The notes under the pieces were generated by a model, which made no database searches, was not told the DNA's origin, and saw only the letters and a program-made list of their open reading frames with translations. This document shows, in pieces, positions 57,034 to 64,000 of a stretch of 64,000 nucleotides of DNA. The stretch is taken from positions 1 to 64,000 of the forward strand of contig NZ_JASLGE010000053.1 in NCBI RefSeq assembly GCF_030150285.1, read 5' to 3'. Positions within the stretch are counted from its first letter, which is position 1; every line of letters starts with the position of its first letter. A program made the translations under genes and the position numbers. This stretch comes from Pseudomonas sp. (lineage in GTDB: Bacteria > Pseudomonadota > Gammaproteobacteria > Pseudomonadales > Pseudomonadaceae).

Positions 57034-57423
57034 TTAGCGCAGCACGTTCTCGCCACTCATAAACACAAACACGCGGCGGAACTTGCCGTCTTCGACGTAC
57101 CAGAAGTTGCAGTTACGCAGGCGGGTTTCGTTGCCTTGAGGGTCCTTCAGCAGCACGTTGAAACGCGAGCAGATCGTCTGTTTTTCAACGTCGATGGCGA
57201 GTTCAAAATCGCCGTGCCAGATGTATTCAAAGTTGTTGAACAAGTTGTCGAACATCTTGCGCACGCCGGTATGGCCGTCGTGCGTGAGGTTGTCGGTTTG
57301 GATGGTGAATTGCACGTTCTCGTGGCAGCAGTCCAAGACCGCCTGCATGTTTTTATTGTCCACGTTACCAAAGTACTGTTCGGTGGCCAGATCACTCAGT
57401 TGCTCACGGGTAAGACGGCTCAT
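57034..57423 (-). CDS. SnoaL-like/NTF2-fold protein
   Basis: 129 residues of the nuclear-transport-factor-2-like fold (YFGNVDNKNMQAVLDCCHENVQFTIQT; HDGHTGVRKMFDNLF; NCNFWYVEDGKFRRVFVFM). Such proteins act as small isomerases, dehydratases or binding partners. Second gene of the operon, 23 bases after the racemase-like gene. Catalytic residues cannot be assigned. Confidence 0.8.
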   Translation of the reverse strand: MSRLTREQLSDLATEQYFGNVDNKNMQAVLDCCHENVQFTIQTDNLTHDGHTGVRKMFDNLFNNFEYIWHGDFELAIDVEKQTICSRFNVLLKDPQGNETRLRNCNFWYVEDGKFRRVFVFMSGENVLR

Positions 57424-57446
57424 GGGGCAGGCTCTCCTTATTGATA

Positions 57447-58196
57447 TTATTGACCAGCAAAGCCGTGGTAGGCGGCGTCGTTGAGGTGTTGCGGAGCGGG
57501 GTACGCCTTGCGGCTCTGCTTGAGCCCCAGGGTCAGGAACAGTTCACAGAGCTTGTACGACACCAGGCCAGGGTTGATCACCGGAATCGGCAGGCGCTCG
57601 GCCAGGTAGGCATGGGACTGGTGCATGGTGGTGGAACCGAGCACGATGACATCGGCACCGTCCTCATCCATTGCCCGCCGCGCTTCGGCCTCAAGCTTGG
57701 CAAACACCACCTCTTCCTTGCCCTCCAGCAACTCTTTGAGGTCAGGGCGAGTCTTGATCGAACGCAGCGACGCCACGCGTGGCCACAGGTGGTGCTCAGT
57801 CAGGTTTTTTTCGTAAAGAGGAAACCACTCATCCCACATGGTGATGACACTGAATTTCTTGCCAAGCATGCAGGCCATATGAAACGACGCAATGCCCGGT
57901 GCGATCACGGGAATGTCCAGGCGCGAACGCAGCGCGGCCAGGCCTGAATCGCTGACCGTGTCGATGCACACGGCGCTGTACCCTTCCTCCTGAGCCCGCA
58001 GGCCCGCCTGCACAACGGAGAAATCCATCAGTAGCACGTCGTAAGCGCTATCGGCGAGCGATGCGCCCTTGGCAACCGGCACAAACTCGGGGGAAAAACC
58101 GGGAAGAATGACACTGGCCGGCAACTGCGCCGCACGGTTGTCGGCACCGGCCTGATCCATGGGAATCGGAATAATGATCTTGATGCGGTGGTTCAT
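57447..58196 (-). CDS. Asp/Glu/hydantoin racemase-family protein without catalytic cysteines
   Basis: 249 residues with the duplicated Asp/Glu racemase fold. The two places where active racemases carry Cys read IDTVSDSGLAALR (Thr) and IVLGSTTMHQSH (Ser), so conventional two-base Cys racemisation is unlikely. First gene after the -24/-12 site at 58257; the ATG at 58194-58196 was chosen since upstream frames would precede the predicted transcription start. Could be an isomerase, lyase or binding protein. Confidence 0.8.
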   Translation of the reverse strand: MNHRIKIIIPIPMDQAGADNRAAQLPASVILPGFSPEFVPVAKGASLADSAYDVLLMDFSVVQAGLRAQEEGYSAVCIDTVSDSGLAALRSRLDIPVIAPGIASFHMACMLGKKFSVITMWDEWFPLYEKNLTEHHLWPRVASLRSIKTRPDLKELLEGKEEVVFAKLEAEARRAMDEDGADVIVLGSTTMHQSHAYLAERLPIPVINPGLVSYKLCELFLTLGLKQSRKAYPAPQHLNDAAYHGFAGQ

Positions 58197-58256
58197 GCGT
58201 AACCCCCAGAGAAAGTGTTCGTCATCAAAAACGAACGTTGTTGTTTCCTCCTTCAT

Positions 58257-58272
58257 AGCAAGACCGATGCCA
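58257..58272 (-). promoter_or_regulatory. Predicted sigma-54 promoter of the racemase/oxidoreductase operon
   Basis: Read leftward: TGGCATCGGTCTTGCT, with the invariant GG and GC at the correct -24/-12 spacing. Start would be near 58246, about 50 bases before the ATG. Confidence 0.75.
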
Positions 58273-58353
58273 CAACACGAAAAAAATATAAGACGCTGAT
58301 TAACATGATGTTTTAACGATAACAAACGGCAGCGATAACGGGCTGGCGTTCAA

Positions 58354-58380
58354 TTTGAAACGAATTTCAGCAACCTGAAA
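58354..58380. promoter_or_regulatory. Candidate activator site (UAS) with overlapping palindromes
   Basis: TGAAA-N4-TTTCA (58356-58369) overlaps TTTCAG-N4-CTGAAA (58365-58380), giving three alternating half-sites. Located about 110-135 bases upstream of the predicted start, the usual distance for a sigma-54 activator. Likely bound by the PrpR-N activator; inferred. Confidence 0.55.
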
Positions 58381-58418
58381 CCTCACGATCGGTGTTGTAA
58401 CCGACCGGTTTCGTACGC

Positions 58419-58582
58419 CTACAGCGGCTTGCTGATGAGCATTAAAAGCAGCTCGCGCTCGATCTGTTCAATGCTGGGCAGGCTGGTTTGCAGCTCTGCC
58501 GGCAGGGACTCCACCCATTGGTATTCGGCCACTACCTTGTTCTTACTTTTGCACAGCAACAGGCCGATGGCGGGACCGTCCT
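58419..58582 (-). pseudogene. C-terminal remnant of a DUF1016 (YhcG-type) nuclease gene
   Basis: Leftward frame QDGPAIGLLLCKSKNKVVAEYQW then SLPAELQTSLPSIEQIERELL, ending in TAG, matches the C-terminal end of DUF1016/YhcG PD-(D/E)XK proteins (…IGLLLCKSK…VVAEY…). The rest of the gene is absent upstream; the frame breaks near 58580. Confidence 0.65.
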
Positions 58583-58793
58583 GTGACGAGCGTCGCTTCT
58601 AGTGTGTACAGCAGAGGGATCAACGGGATTTTGCCGAATACCTGAGCTGCCAGCCGCCCAGATTGAGGTACTTGTTCGACAATGTTCCTATCACACGAAT
58701 TTTCCAGCCGCCTGACCCCCAAGTTGATTGGAAAGTGGCAACTGGAAAAAATGGGGGATGAGCAGTAGAAATGAATAGTGGAATCGAAAACCA
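58583..58793. other. Gene-free stretch before tRNA-Ser terminator
   Basis: No gene supported. Probably debris of the same lost insertion as the DUF1016 remnant, next to a tRNA gene, a common integration site. Confidence 0.4.
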
Positions 58794-58832
58794 AAAAGCC
58801 CCGTAATTCATTGAATTACAGGGCTTTTCAAA
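58794..58832 (-). terminator. tRNA-Ser terminator
   Basis: Leftward hairpin AAAAGCCCTGTAATTC / GAATTACGGGGCTTTTT with a T-run, immediately after the tRNA 3' end. Confidence 0.85.
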
Positions 58833-58835
58833 TAA

Positions 58836-58926
58836 TGGCGGAGAAGGGGGGATTCGAACCCCCGACACCCTTTTGAGGTGTACTCCCTTAGCAGGGGAGC
58901 GCCTTCGGCCACTCGGCCACCTCTCC
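58836..58926 (-). tRNA. tRNA-Ser (anticodon GCU)
   Basis: 91-nt class II tRNA read leftward: GGAGAGGTGGCCGAGTGG start, anticodon loop CTGCTAA, long variable arm, GGTTCGAATCC T-arm, and encoded CCA. Acceptor arms GGAGAGG / CTTCTCC pair. Confidence 0.97.
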
Positions 58927-59075
58927 GCGAAACGCCGCGTATGATAACCAGCCTTGCGTCAGTTGCCCATAAAAATGTGAAACCCGAAATGCACCTTGTC
59001 GGTCACGGCAGGAGCGGTGAGTTTGAGGTATGCCGTGAAGAACGACGGCGGTGTCTCAAGCCCAAGGTTTGGCCT

Positions 59076-59945
59076 TCAGGTGAGTACACTGGCAGGCGGG
59101 TGTTGAGGTTTGGCTGGGGGTGCGCTGTCCGTTTGACCCGCACTGTGCGCTTGGGCGTTTAATTCCTGTAAGCGTTGGTTCAGCGCGCGGTGGATATTTT
59201 TGTAAGCGTCGCTGCCCAAGATCAATCTGAGGGGCGGTTGTGGGTTATCGGCGCATTGAATAATGGCCGTGGCCATATTTTCAACACTGCCCGGGCTTGG
59301 GAACTTACCCATCGCCAGCAACCGCCTATAGTTACCCACTGTGCTGCCCTGATAAGCGGGAATCAGTTGGCGAGGCGTAACGATGTTCTCGTCAAACCGC
59401 GTTGAGACTCGCCCTGGGACAACCAAGGTGACTTCAATACCCAAACATTGCACTTCCTTGCGCAGACCTTCGCAAAAGCCCTCAATGCCCCATTTGCTTG
59501 CCTGGTACAAGGCAAGGGCCGGAAAGCTCATTTCGCCACATTCGCTCGACAGTTGCATTAAGTGGCCATGGCCTTGCTTGCGCAAAAAGGGTAAGCACGC
59601 TTGAAGCAGCAAAATAGAACCCAGCAAATTCGTGCGCAGTTGGGCTTCAATTTGGTTGCGGTCGAGTTCTTCCACCGCCCCAAACAAACCGTAGCCGGCG
59701 CTGCTAAGCACGACATCAATGTGATCGCCCCCTGCAAAGGCTTGCTCGATCACGCGGCTAATAGCGTCGGCGTCATCCAGGTCCAAGTGGATGCAGTGCA
59801 ACTGGGCACCGTACTGCTGTTGCAACGCTTCCAGGCGATCAAGACGCCGTGCGCAGGCGATCACCCGATCGCCACGGGCCAGTGCCTGCGCGCACGTTGC
59901 ATAACCGATACCACTGCTGGCACCGGTGATTAACCAAGTTTTCAT
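59076..59945 (-). CDS. Short-chain dehydrogenase/reductase
   Basis: 289 residues, classical SDR: TGASSGIG (8-15 region) for NAD(P), NNAG-equivalent SSAGYG, catalytic Ser134, Tyr147 and Lys151 (YQASK). C-terminal extension of about 30 residues (…SAGQTDSAPPAKPQHPP). Last gene of the GNAT-FAAL-ACP-P450-SDR operon, 15 bases after the P450. Probably reduces or oxidises a hydroxyl/keto group introduced by the P450. Confidence 0.88.
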   Translation of the reverse strand: MKTWLITGASSGIGYATCAQALARGDRVIACARRLDRLEALQQQYGAQLHCIHLDLDDADAISRVIEQAFAGGDHIDVVLSSAGYGLFGAVEELDRNQIEAQLRTNLLGSILLLQACLPFLRKQGHGHLMQLSSECGEMSFPALALYQASKWGIEGFCEGLRKEVQCLGIEVTLVVPGRVSTRFDENIVTPRQLIPAYQGSTVGNYRRLLAMGKFPSPGSVENMATAIIQCADNPQPPLRLILGSDAYKNIHRALNQRLQELNAQAHSAGQTDSAPPAKPQHPPASVLT

Positions 59946-59960
59946 ATTCAGGTTCCAGAG

Positions 59961-61229
59961 TTAGTGGCGCAGGCTGACGTGCACGGGTTGACCACCGTCG
60001 CGCAGCATCAGCGTCTTCCAATAAAAGCTCGGCGTTTGATCGTGATTAAGGCTGAACTCGGCTTTGTGCAAGAACACCGCGATAAACGTCGCCAGCTCTA
60101 TCAGGGCGAACTTTTTGCCACCGCACACCCGAGGGCCGAAGATAAACCCCACATTGGCACCGGAACTGGCGTTGTTACGATAGCGCTCAAGATGCGGTCT
60201 CCACGGATCAGGATGGTTCTGGGCATCATGCTGGATACCCACGATTGATATTGAAACATTGGCCCCGGGCTCGATCTTGTGCTCACCCACCTCATCCTGA
60301 CCATAAGCCAGGCGTGTGACGATGGGCGTGGGTGGGTACAGGCGAAGGGTTTCCGATACAAAGGCTTCGAGCAGTTCAACTTGGCTCAGTTGCTTCCAGC
60401 TAATGTCAGGCGATGCCCAAAACGGGGCGAGCGCCTCACGCAACTGCTGTTGTAAATCGGGGTAGCGCGCCAGTAAATAACACGCCCAGCCTACGGCTGC
60501 CGCCGTTGTATCGGCACCAATGGTGAAAAACGTCAGCAGCTCATGCTCTAACTGGATGTTATTGGCGGGGTCTTGATCGGCGGCTAACAGGCTGTCCAGC
60601 ATCGGTGACGGGGGCAATGTGTTGTCACGAAAGCGCCGAAAATCTTCGAAAATTTGCCGACGCAAAGTGGGTAGCAAACTCAGCCGCTGGTGGTTAAGAA
60701 GGTTGCCCGCCGTGGGCACAAACACATACTCGGAGACAAAATCCATGATGTTGGCCAGGTGGTCTAAATCGACACCGGTCTCGCTCAGAGGGACGTCGAA
60801 GAAGTTTTCTACCAGCACTGACAATACCAAGCGCCGTAATTTTGATTCGCTTAAATGCTCAACACCGCTGGCGCTGTCATCAGCCAACTCACGTACCGTG
60901 GTTTGAGCCTGTTGCAAGGCCAGCGTAAAAGTCTGTTCCCGGTCAAACTTGGCCAAATAGCGCTGTGTGAGCTCGCGGCGAATTTCCCACGCGTGGCCGT
61001 CTTCACTGAAACGTGAAGGGCCGAGCATATGGCGAAACCAATGCATGTTTTTTTGGTAGTTGGCCGCATTTAAGCGCAACACCTGGTCGGCTTCCTGCAA
61101 GCGCTGCACTAACAACATTGGGCTGCCTTTGATATCGACCCACAGGTTTTCACCATTATGTTCACGGGCTAATTCGTACAGCCAGTTGGCGACCTCATGG
61201 TAAGCACCCTCAAAGTGAGGGGTGCTCAT
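59961..61229 (-). CDS. Cytochrome P450
   Basis: 422 residues, soluble bacterial P450. I-helix GADTT (238-242), ExxR at Glu293-Arg296 (ETLR), heme-binding FGPRVCGGKKFA with Cys369. Its start overlaps the ACP stop (ATGA), pointing to hydroxylation or desaturation of an ACP-bound acyl chain. Redox partners are not encoded nearby. Confidence 0.92.
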   Translation of the reverse strand: MSTPHFEGAYHEVANWLYELAREHNGENLWVDIKGSPMLLVQRLQEADQVLRLNAANYQKNMHWFRHMLGPSRFSEDGHAWEIRRELTQRYLAKFDREQTFTLALQQAQTTVRELADDSASGVEHLSESKLRRLVLSVLVENFFDVPLSETGVDLDHLANIMDFVSEYVFVPTAGNLLNHQRLSLLPTLRRQIFEDFRRFRDNTLPPSPMLDSLLAADQDPANNIQLEHELLTFFTIGADTTAAAVGWACYLLARYPDLQQQLREALAPFWASPDISWKQLSQVELLEAFVSETLRLYPPTPIVTRLAYGQDEVGEHKIEPGANVSISIVGIQHDAQNHPDPWRPHLERYRNNASSGANVGFIFGPRVCGGKKFALIELATFIAVFLHKAEFSLNHDQTPSFYWKTLMLRDGGQPVHVSLRH

Positions 61230-61459
61230 CGTGAACCGCTTTCAAGAATATTCGCCAGGTCGCGCACGGTACGCATTTCAAGCAGTTCCATGGGGTCGAC
61301 TTCAGCTTTCAGGAACTCCTCGATTTCGACCACAATCAGCGCGAAATTAATGCTGTCGATCTCATGTGCCGCGTTTATGTCGGCGTCATCATCGATCTTT
61401 TCGATGGGCACGAATAAACTGCCGGATAAGATTTTTTTCGCTTCAAACATATAGTCCAT
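61226..61459 (-). CDS. Acyl carrier protein
   Basis: 77 residues with the phosphopantetheine site EIDSINFALI (Ser36; DSI instead of the usual DSL), acidic helices and LLEMRTVRDLANIL. ATG at 61457-61459 preferred over an upstream TTG. Sits between the FAAL and P450 genes and is the likely acyl carrier for both. Confidence 0.85.
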   Translation of the reverse strand: MDYMFEAKKILSGSLFVPIEKIDDDADINAAHEIDSINFALIVVEIEEFLKAEVDPMELLEMRTVRDLANILESGSR

Positions 61460-61486
61460 GGCATTCCATTCCAATAATTCATAAAT

Positions 61487-63160
61487 TCAGCTGACTGTAT
61501 ATTCGCCACGCAGATAAGCGTCGCGCGCTTTAAGACGCGACAGTTTCCCTGAACTGGTCAGCGGCAAACTACGTGGAGACAGCAGATGCAGTTTTGCATT
61601 TATACCGAAATGCTGGCTGAGCGTACTGCTCAACTGGCCAAGTAAGGTTTGGCTGCGCTGTAGGTCGTGGTGCAGACGCGATTGAATCAGTACAACCAAG
61701 TGTTCTTCATCATCCTGAACGATGGCAAAGGCTGCTACATCACCAGGCGTTAACGGTTCCACTCGCTCCAGAGCCCATTCAATGTCCTGGGGCCACACAT
61801 TACGCCCGCGTAGTTGAATCAATTCTTTGCTGCGACCACTGATGACCAACTGGTCCTGGTGCCAGTAACCCAAGTCGCCAGTGTCCATAAAACCGTGTTC
61901 ATCGAATACTGAACGGTCTAGCTGAGCACCGTGTAGATACCCCTGCATGAGGCTGCTGCTGCGTAGCCAGATATGACCAATTTGACCGTGAGATAGCGCG
62001 TGCCCCTGATTGTTCAAGATGCGTATTTCGCTGCCTGGCAACGGTCTCCCGCAGCACATGAGTACCCTGCCAGACGGTTGCCCTGAGGGGTCATGACTGA
62101 GTTCAAGCCCTTGGCCCGGCTGGCCGATGCATACCGCCAAACAGTTTTCCGCCAGGCCATAACTCGGTAGCCATGCATGGCGTTGAAAGCCATGTTTCTC
62201 CAGACCTTTACTGCATTCCTCAAGCACGCTGGGGCGAATCAACTCCCCCCCAATACCGGCAATGCGCACATTCGAGAGGTCCAGTTCGGCGGCATCTTTA
62301 AGCCTGTGCAGTGCCAGCCGGTAAGCGAACGCTGGGGCATACGTGATGCTGCTGCGGTTGTCCGACATCAGTTGCAGCCACAGGCTCGGGCGTTTGGCAA
62401 AACTGATCGGGCTTAGGTAATCGACGCTGCATTGAGCACTCAGCGCCGCCAGGAAAAAACCTACCAGGCCCATATCGTGGTACATCGGCAGCCAAGAGAA
62501 TGCACGATCAGCGCTGTGCAGGTTCATGCCGTCATGAAGAATCGCATCGATGTTGTCACACACCGCCCTTTGGCTAATGAGCACGCCTTTAGGGTCCGAC
62601 GTTGAGCCGGATGAGAACTGAACATAGGCGCTTTCATCAGGCGATAAAAACAACGACTCAACCTCGAGCGCCAAGTCATTTAGCTGTGATTCACCAAGCA
62701 CCTGCAGGCCTTCGGTTAATTGGGTATCAACCAGCCACTCGGCTAACGAATCGGGGGCAATTAATAGCTGTGCACCGCAGGCACTGAGCATGTGCCGCAG
62801 TTGCTCTGCATAGGCCAACTTACCCCCAGGATGGGTGTTGTAAGGCAATACGCACGGCACCAGACCCGAGTATTGGCAGGCAAAAAACAAACTGAAGAAT
62901 GCGCCGCTGGTTTCACCTATTAGCGCGACATAACTGCCACGAGGCAGCTTTAAGCTATTGAGGTGGCGTGCACTCAGCGTGGCCTGCGTGCGCAAGGTTG
63001 TAAAACTCAGGCATAACTGTAACTGGCCCAGGCTTGAGTAGATATTAAGCCCCGTTTCTCCTTGAGCGGCGTAGTCCAGTGCCGCGGACAAACTGCTGAA
63101 GCCGCCGATGCGCGCAGCCAGTTGTCGGTTGCGGGTAGGTGTTGGCCGCAGCGCCTCCAT
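61487..63160 (-). CDS. Fatty acyl-AMP ligase (FAAL-type adenylating enzyme)
   Basis: 557 residues. Adenylation motif QFSSGSTSDPKGVLI (181-195), WLPMYHDMGLVGFFL and YGLAENCLAV are FAAL hallmarks, with GDLGYW and a C-terminal Lys in LTSSGKLSRLKAR. Activates a carboxylic acid as acyl-AMP and loads it on the neighbouring ACP rather than on CoA. Start overlaps the stop of the GNAT gene (TAATG). Confidence 0.9.
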   Translation of the reverse strand: MEALRPTPTRNRQLAARIGGFSSLSAALDYAAQGETGLNIYSSLGQLQLCLSFTTLRTQATLSARHLNSLKLPRGSYVALIGETSGAFFSLFFACQYSGLVPCVLPYNTHPGGKLAYAEQLRHMLSACGAQLLIAPDSLAEWLVDTQLTEGLQVLGESQLNDLALEVESLFLSPDESAYVQFSSGSTSDPKGVLISQRAVCDNIDAILHDGMNLHSADRAFSWLPMYHDMGLVGFFLAALSAQCSVDYLSPISFAKRPSLWLQLMSDNRSSITYAPAFAYRLALHRLKDAAELDLSNVRIAGIGGELIRPSVLEECSKGLEKHGFQRHAWLPSYGLAENCLAVCIGQPGQGLELSHDPSGQPSGRVLMCCGRPLPGSEIRILNNQGHALSHGQIGHIWLRSSSLMQGYLHGAQLDRSVFDEHGFMDTGDLGYWHQDQLVISGRSKELIQLRGRNVWPQDIEWALERVEPLTPGDVAAFAIVQDDEEHLVVLIQSRLHHDLQRSQTLLGQLSSTLSQHFGINAKLHLLSPRSLPLTSSGKLSRLKARDAYLRGEYTVS

Positions 63161-63726
63161 TAGGGGGCCTTGTGCGAGGCGAAAATTAAAACATCCAAGC
63201 GCTTACCATCGGGCCCCAGGCATTCACGGCTTAACTTTGCTTCGAATTTAAAGCGCAGATTGCTTCGGAAGTTAAACAGCATGCCCAAGTTACGAGCAAG
63301 GACACGCGCGGTGATCTTTTCGACGCCGCGGTACAGGTAAAAGTGGTCCAACAAGGCATCAATGGTTGCCCACAGTACACCTTTGCCTTGATAGTCTTTT
63401 TCACCCAGGCCTGTGGTGATGTTACCGGCACGGTGGACATGATTAATATCAAGGGTGTAGAAGCCGATTAACAAGCCATTGCCAGGGTCGAATATACCAA
63501 TCATAAAACTGTTGACGTTATCGAAGCGGGTAACAAATGCTTTAAGTTGTTCCAGGTTGAGGTTCAGCGAAGCGAGGTTCAATCCCCTGAGCATTTCTGA
63601 ATTATTCAACCACTCAACAAAACGTGGTGTGACATCCTGCGCCGTCAGGCTGCGCAGCAGGTAGCCATTGGTTTCTATGTGCACCGGTGCACCCTGGGAC
63701 GCGAGGGGACGTACAGGTTCGGCCAC
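63160..63726 (-). CDS. GNAT-family acetyltransferase
   Basis: 188 residues similar to RimJ/PseH-type GNATs: LRSLTAQDVTPRFVEWLNN, then the acetyl-CoA site as GLGEKDYQGKGVLWATIDALLDHFY and LARNLGMLFNFRSN. First gene of the FAAL operon. It may acylate an amine on the product or use an acyl donor other than acetyl-CoA. Ribosome site AAGAAGGAGC upstream. Confidence 0.82.
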   Translation of the reverse strand: MAEPVRPLASQGAPVHIETNGYLLRSLTAQDVTPRFVEWLNNSEMLRGLNLASLNLNLEQLKAFVTRFDNVNSFMIGIFDPGNGLLIGFYTLDINHVHRAGNITTGLGEKDYQGKGVLWATIDALLDHFYLYRGVEKITARVLARNLGMLFNFRSNLRFKFEAKLSRECLGPDGKRLDVLIFASHKAP

Positions 63727-63960
63727 GAGCTGCTCCTTCTTATAATTAACTAAAGGCGTAGTTTCAGCGCCGATGGCTATGAGCGTAGACGCTGTTGCCC
63801 AAGTGCATCATTTATTTATTGGCAGGTGGCCAGACACCTCATCATTCGTACTGCATGGGTAGATTAAGCATCACGGTTTAATTCAGCAGGGTGTTTTAAC
63901 CCTCACTTTATTACGCGTAAAGGTGGACGAAAAAAGTATCATCCACCTCCCCTCTACCCG
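63727..63960. other. Promoter region of the GNAT-FAAL operon and 3' flank of the barrel gene
   Basis: No gene. An inverted repeat AGGTGGA / TCCACCT (63920-63947) may be the terminator of the outer-membrane gene to the right. Confidence 0.4.
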
Positions 63961-63999
63961 TTAAAAGTCAAATTGAATACCCACGTTCAGCGCTGTGCC
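63961..63999 (-). CDS. Partial outer-membrane protein, C-terminus only
   Basis: Twelve codons GTALNVGIQFDF plus TAA, cut by the window edge. Terminal Phe with alternating hydrophobic residues is the outer-membrane barrel signature (autotransporter or porin). Confidence 0.5.
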   Translation of the reverse strand, partial: GTALNVGIQFDF

Positions 64000-64000
64000 C

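Overview
The window is a piece of a Pseudomonas chromosome, most likely the P. fluorescens lineage. The pointers are the bamE / rnfH-ratA / smpB / lldR-lldP order, a Pseudomonas-type tmRNA with tag ANDENYGQEFAIAA, FadR-type lactate control, DUF1302/DUF1329 envelope genes and high-GC codon use in the core genes.

Layout. 1-11.4 kb is core: bamE, the convergent rnfH-ratA pair, smpB, then a lactate locus (lldR divergent from lldP, lutABC, and a large FAD/Fe-S dehydrogenase) with a TTGGT-N3-ACCA operator in the divergent gap, and a small periplasmic protein. 11.4-11.8 kb is ssrA. Its 3' end is the insertion point of a genomic island (11822 to about 30354). The island holds a P4-type integrase; a low-GC zinc-ribbon/HEPN gene and a GHKL-ATPase/PD-(D/E)XK gene bracketed by two inverted copies of an iteron-like array; a DUF3987 / VA-repeat / tyrosine recombinase / small ORF cassette with overlapping genes; a large unknown gene; and a complete type I restriction-modification system whose HsdS carries an extra C-terminal domain. 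At 30342-30420 the ssrA 3' end and terminator are repeated. A second, decayed relative of the island follows (30355 to about 33000) with an internally deleted integrase, a broken toxin-antitoxin pair, an IS3-type transposase fragment, an HsdS tail and an intact Mrr nuclease. So ssrA carries a tandem array of restriction/defence islands.

33-58 kb is a catabolic region read leftward: acyl-CoA dehydrogenase, a PrpR-N/AAA+ sigma-54 activator, LeuC/LeuD-type dehydratase subunits, a lipoprotein, an isochorismatase-fold hydrolase, HyuA/HyuB-type subunits, DUF1329, DUF1302, an MMPL/RND transporter with a YCF48 propeller protein, an HMG-CoA-lyase-type enzyme, a class III CoA transferase, two FMN/Fe-S/FAD oxidoreductases, a SnoaL-like protein and an Asp/Glu-racemase-fold protein lacking both catalytic cysteines. 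Two good sigma-54 (-24/-12) sites lie in front of the two transcription units, which fits control by the linked activator. The substrate cannot be named from sequence; the enzyme set suggests import or handling of a hydrophobic compound, ring or amide opening, CoA activation and carbon-carbon cleavage.

58.8-64 kb holds tRNA-Ser(GCU), then a compact leftward operon GNAT / acyl-AMP ligase / acyl carrier protein / cytochrome P450 / short-chain dehydrogenase, which looks like a small biosynthetic cluster acting on a carrier-bound acyl chain, and the last 12 codons of an outer-membrane barrel gene at the window edge.
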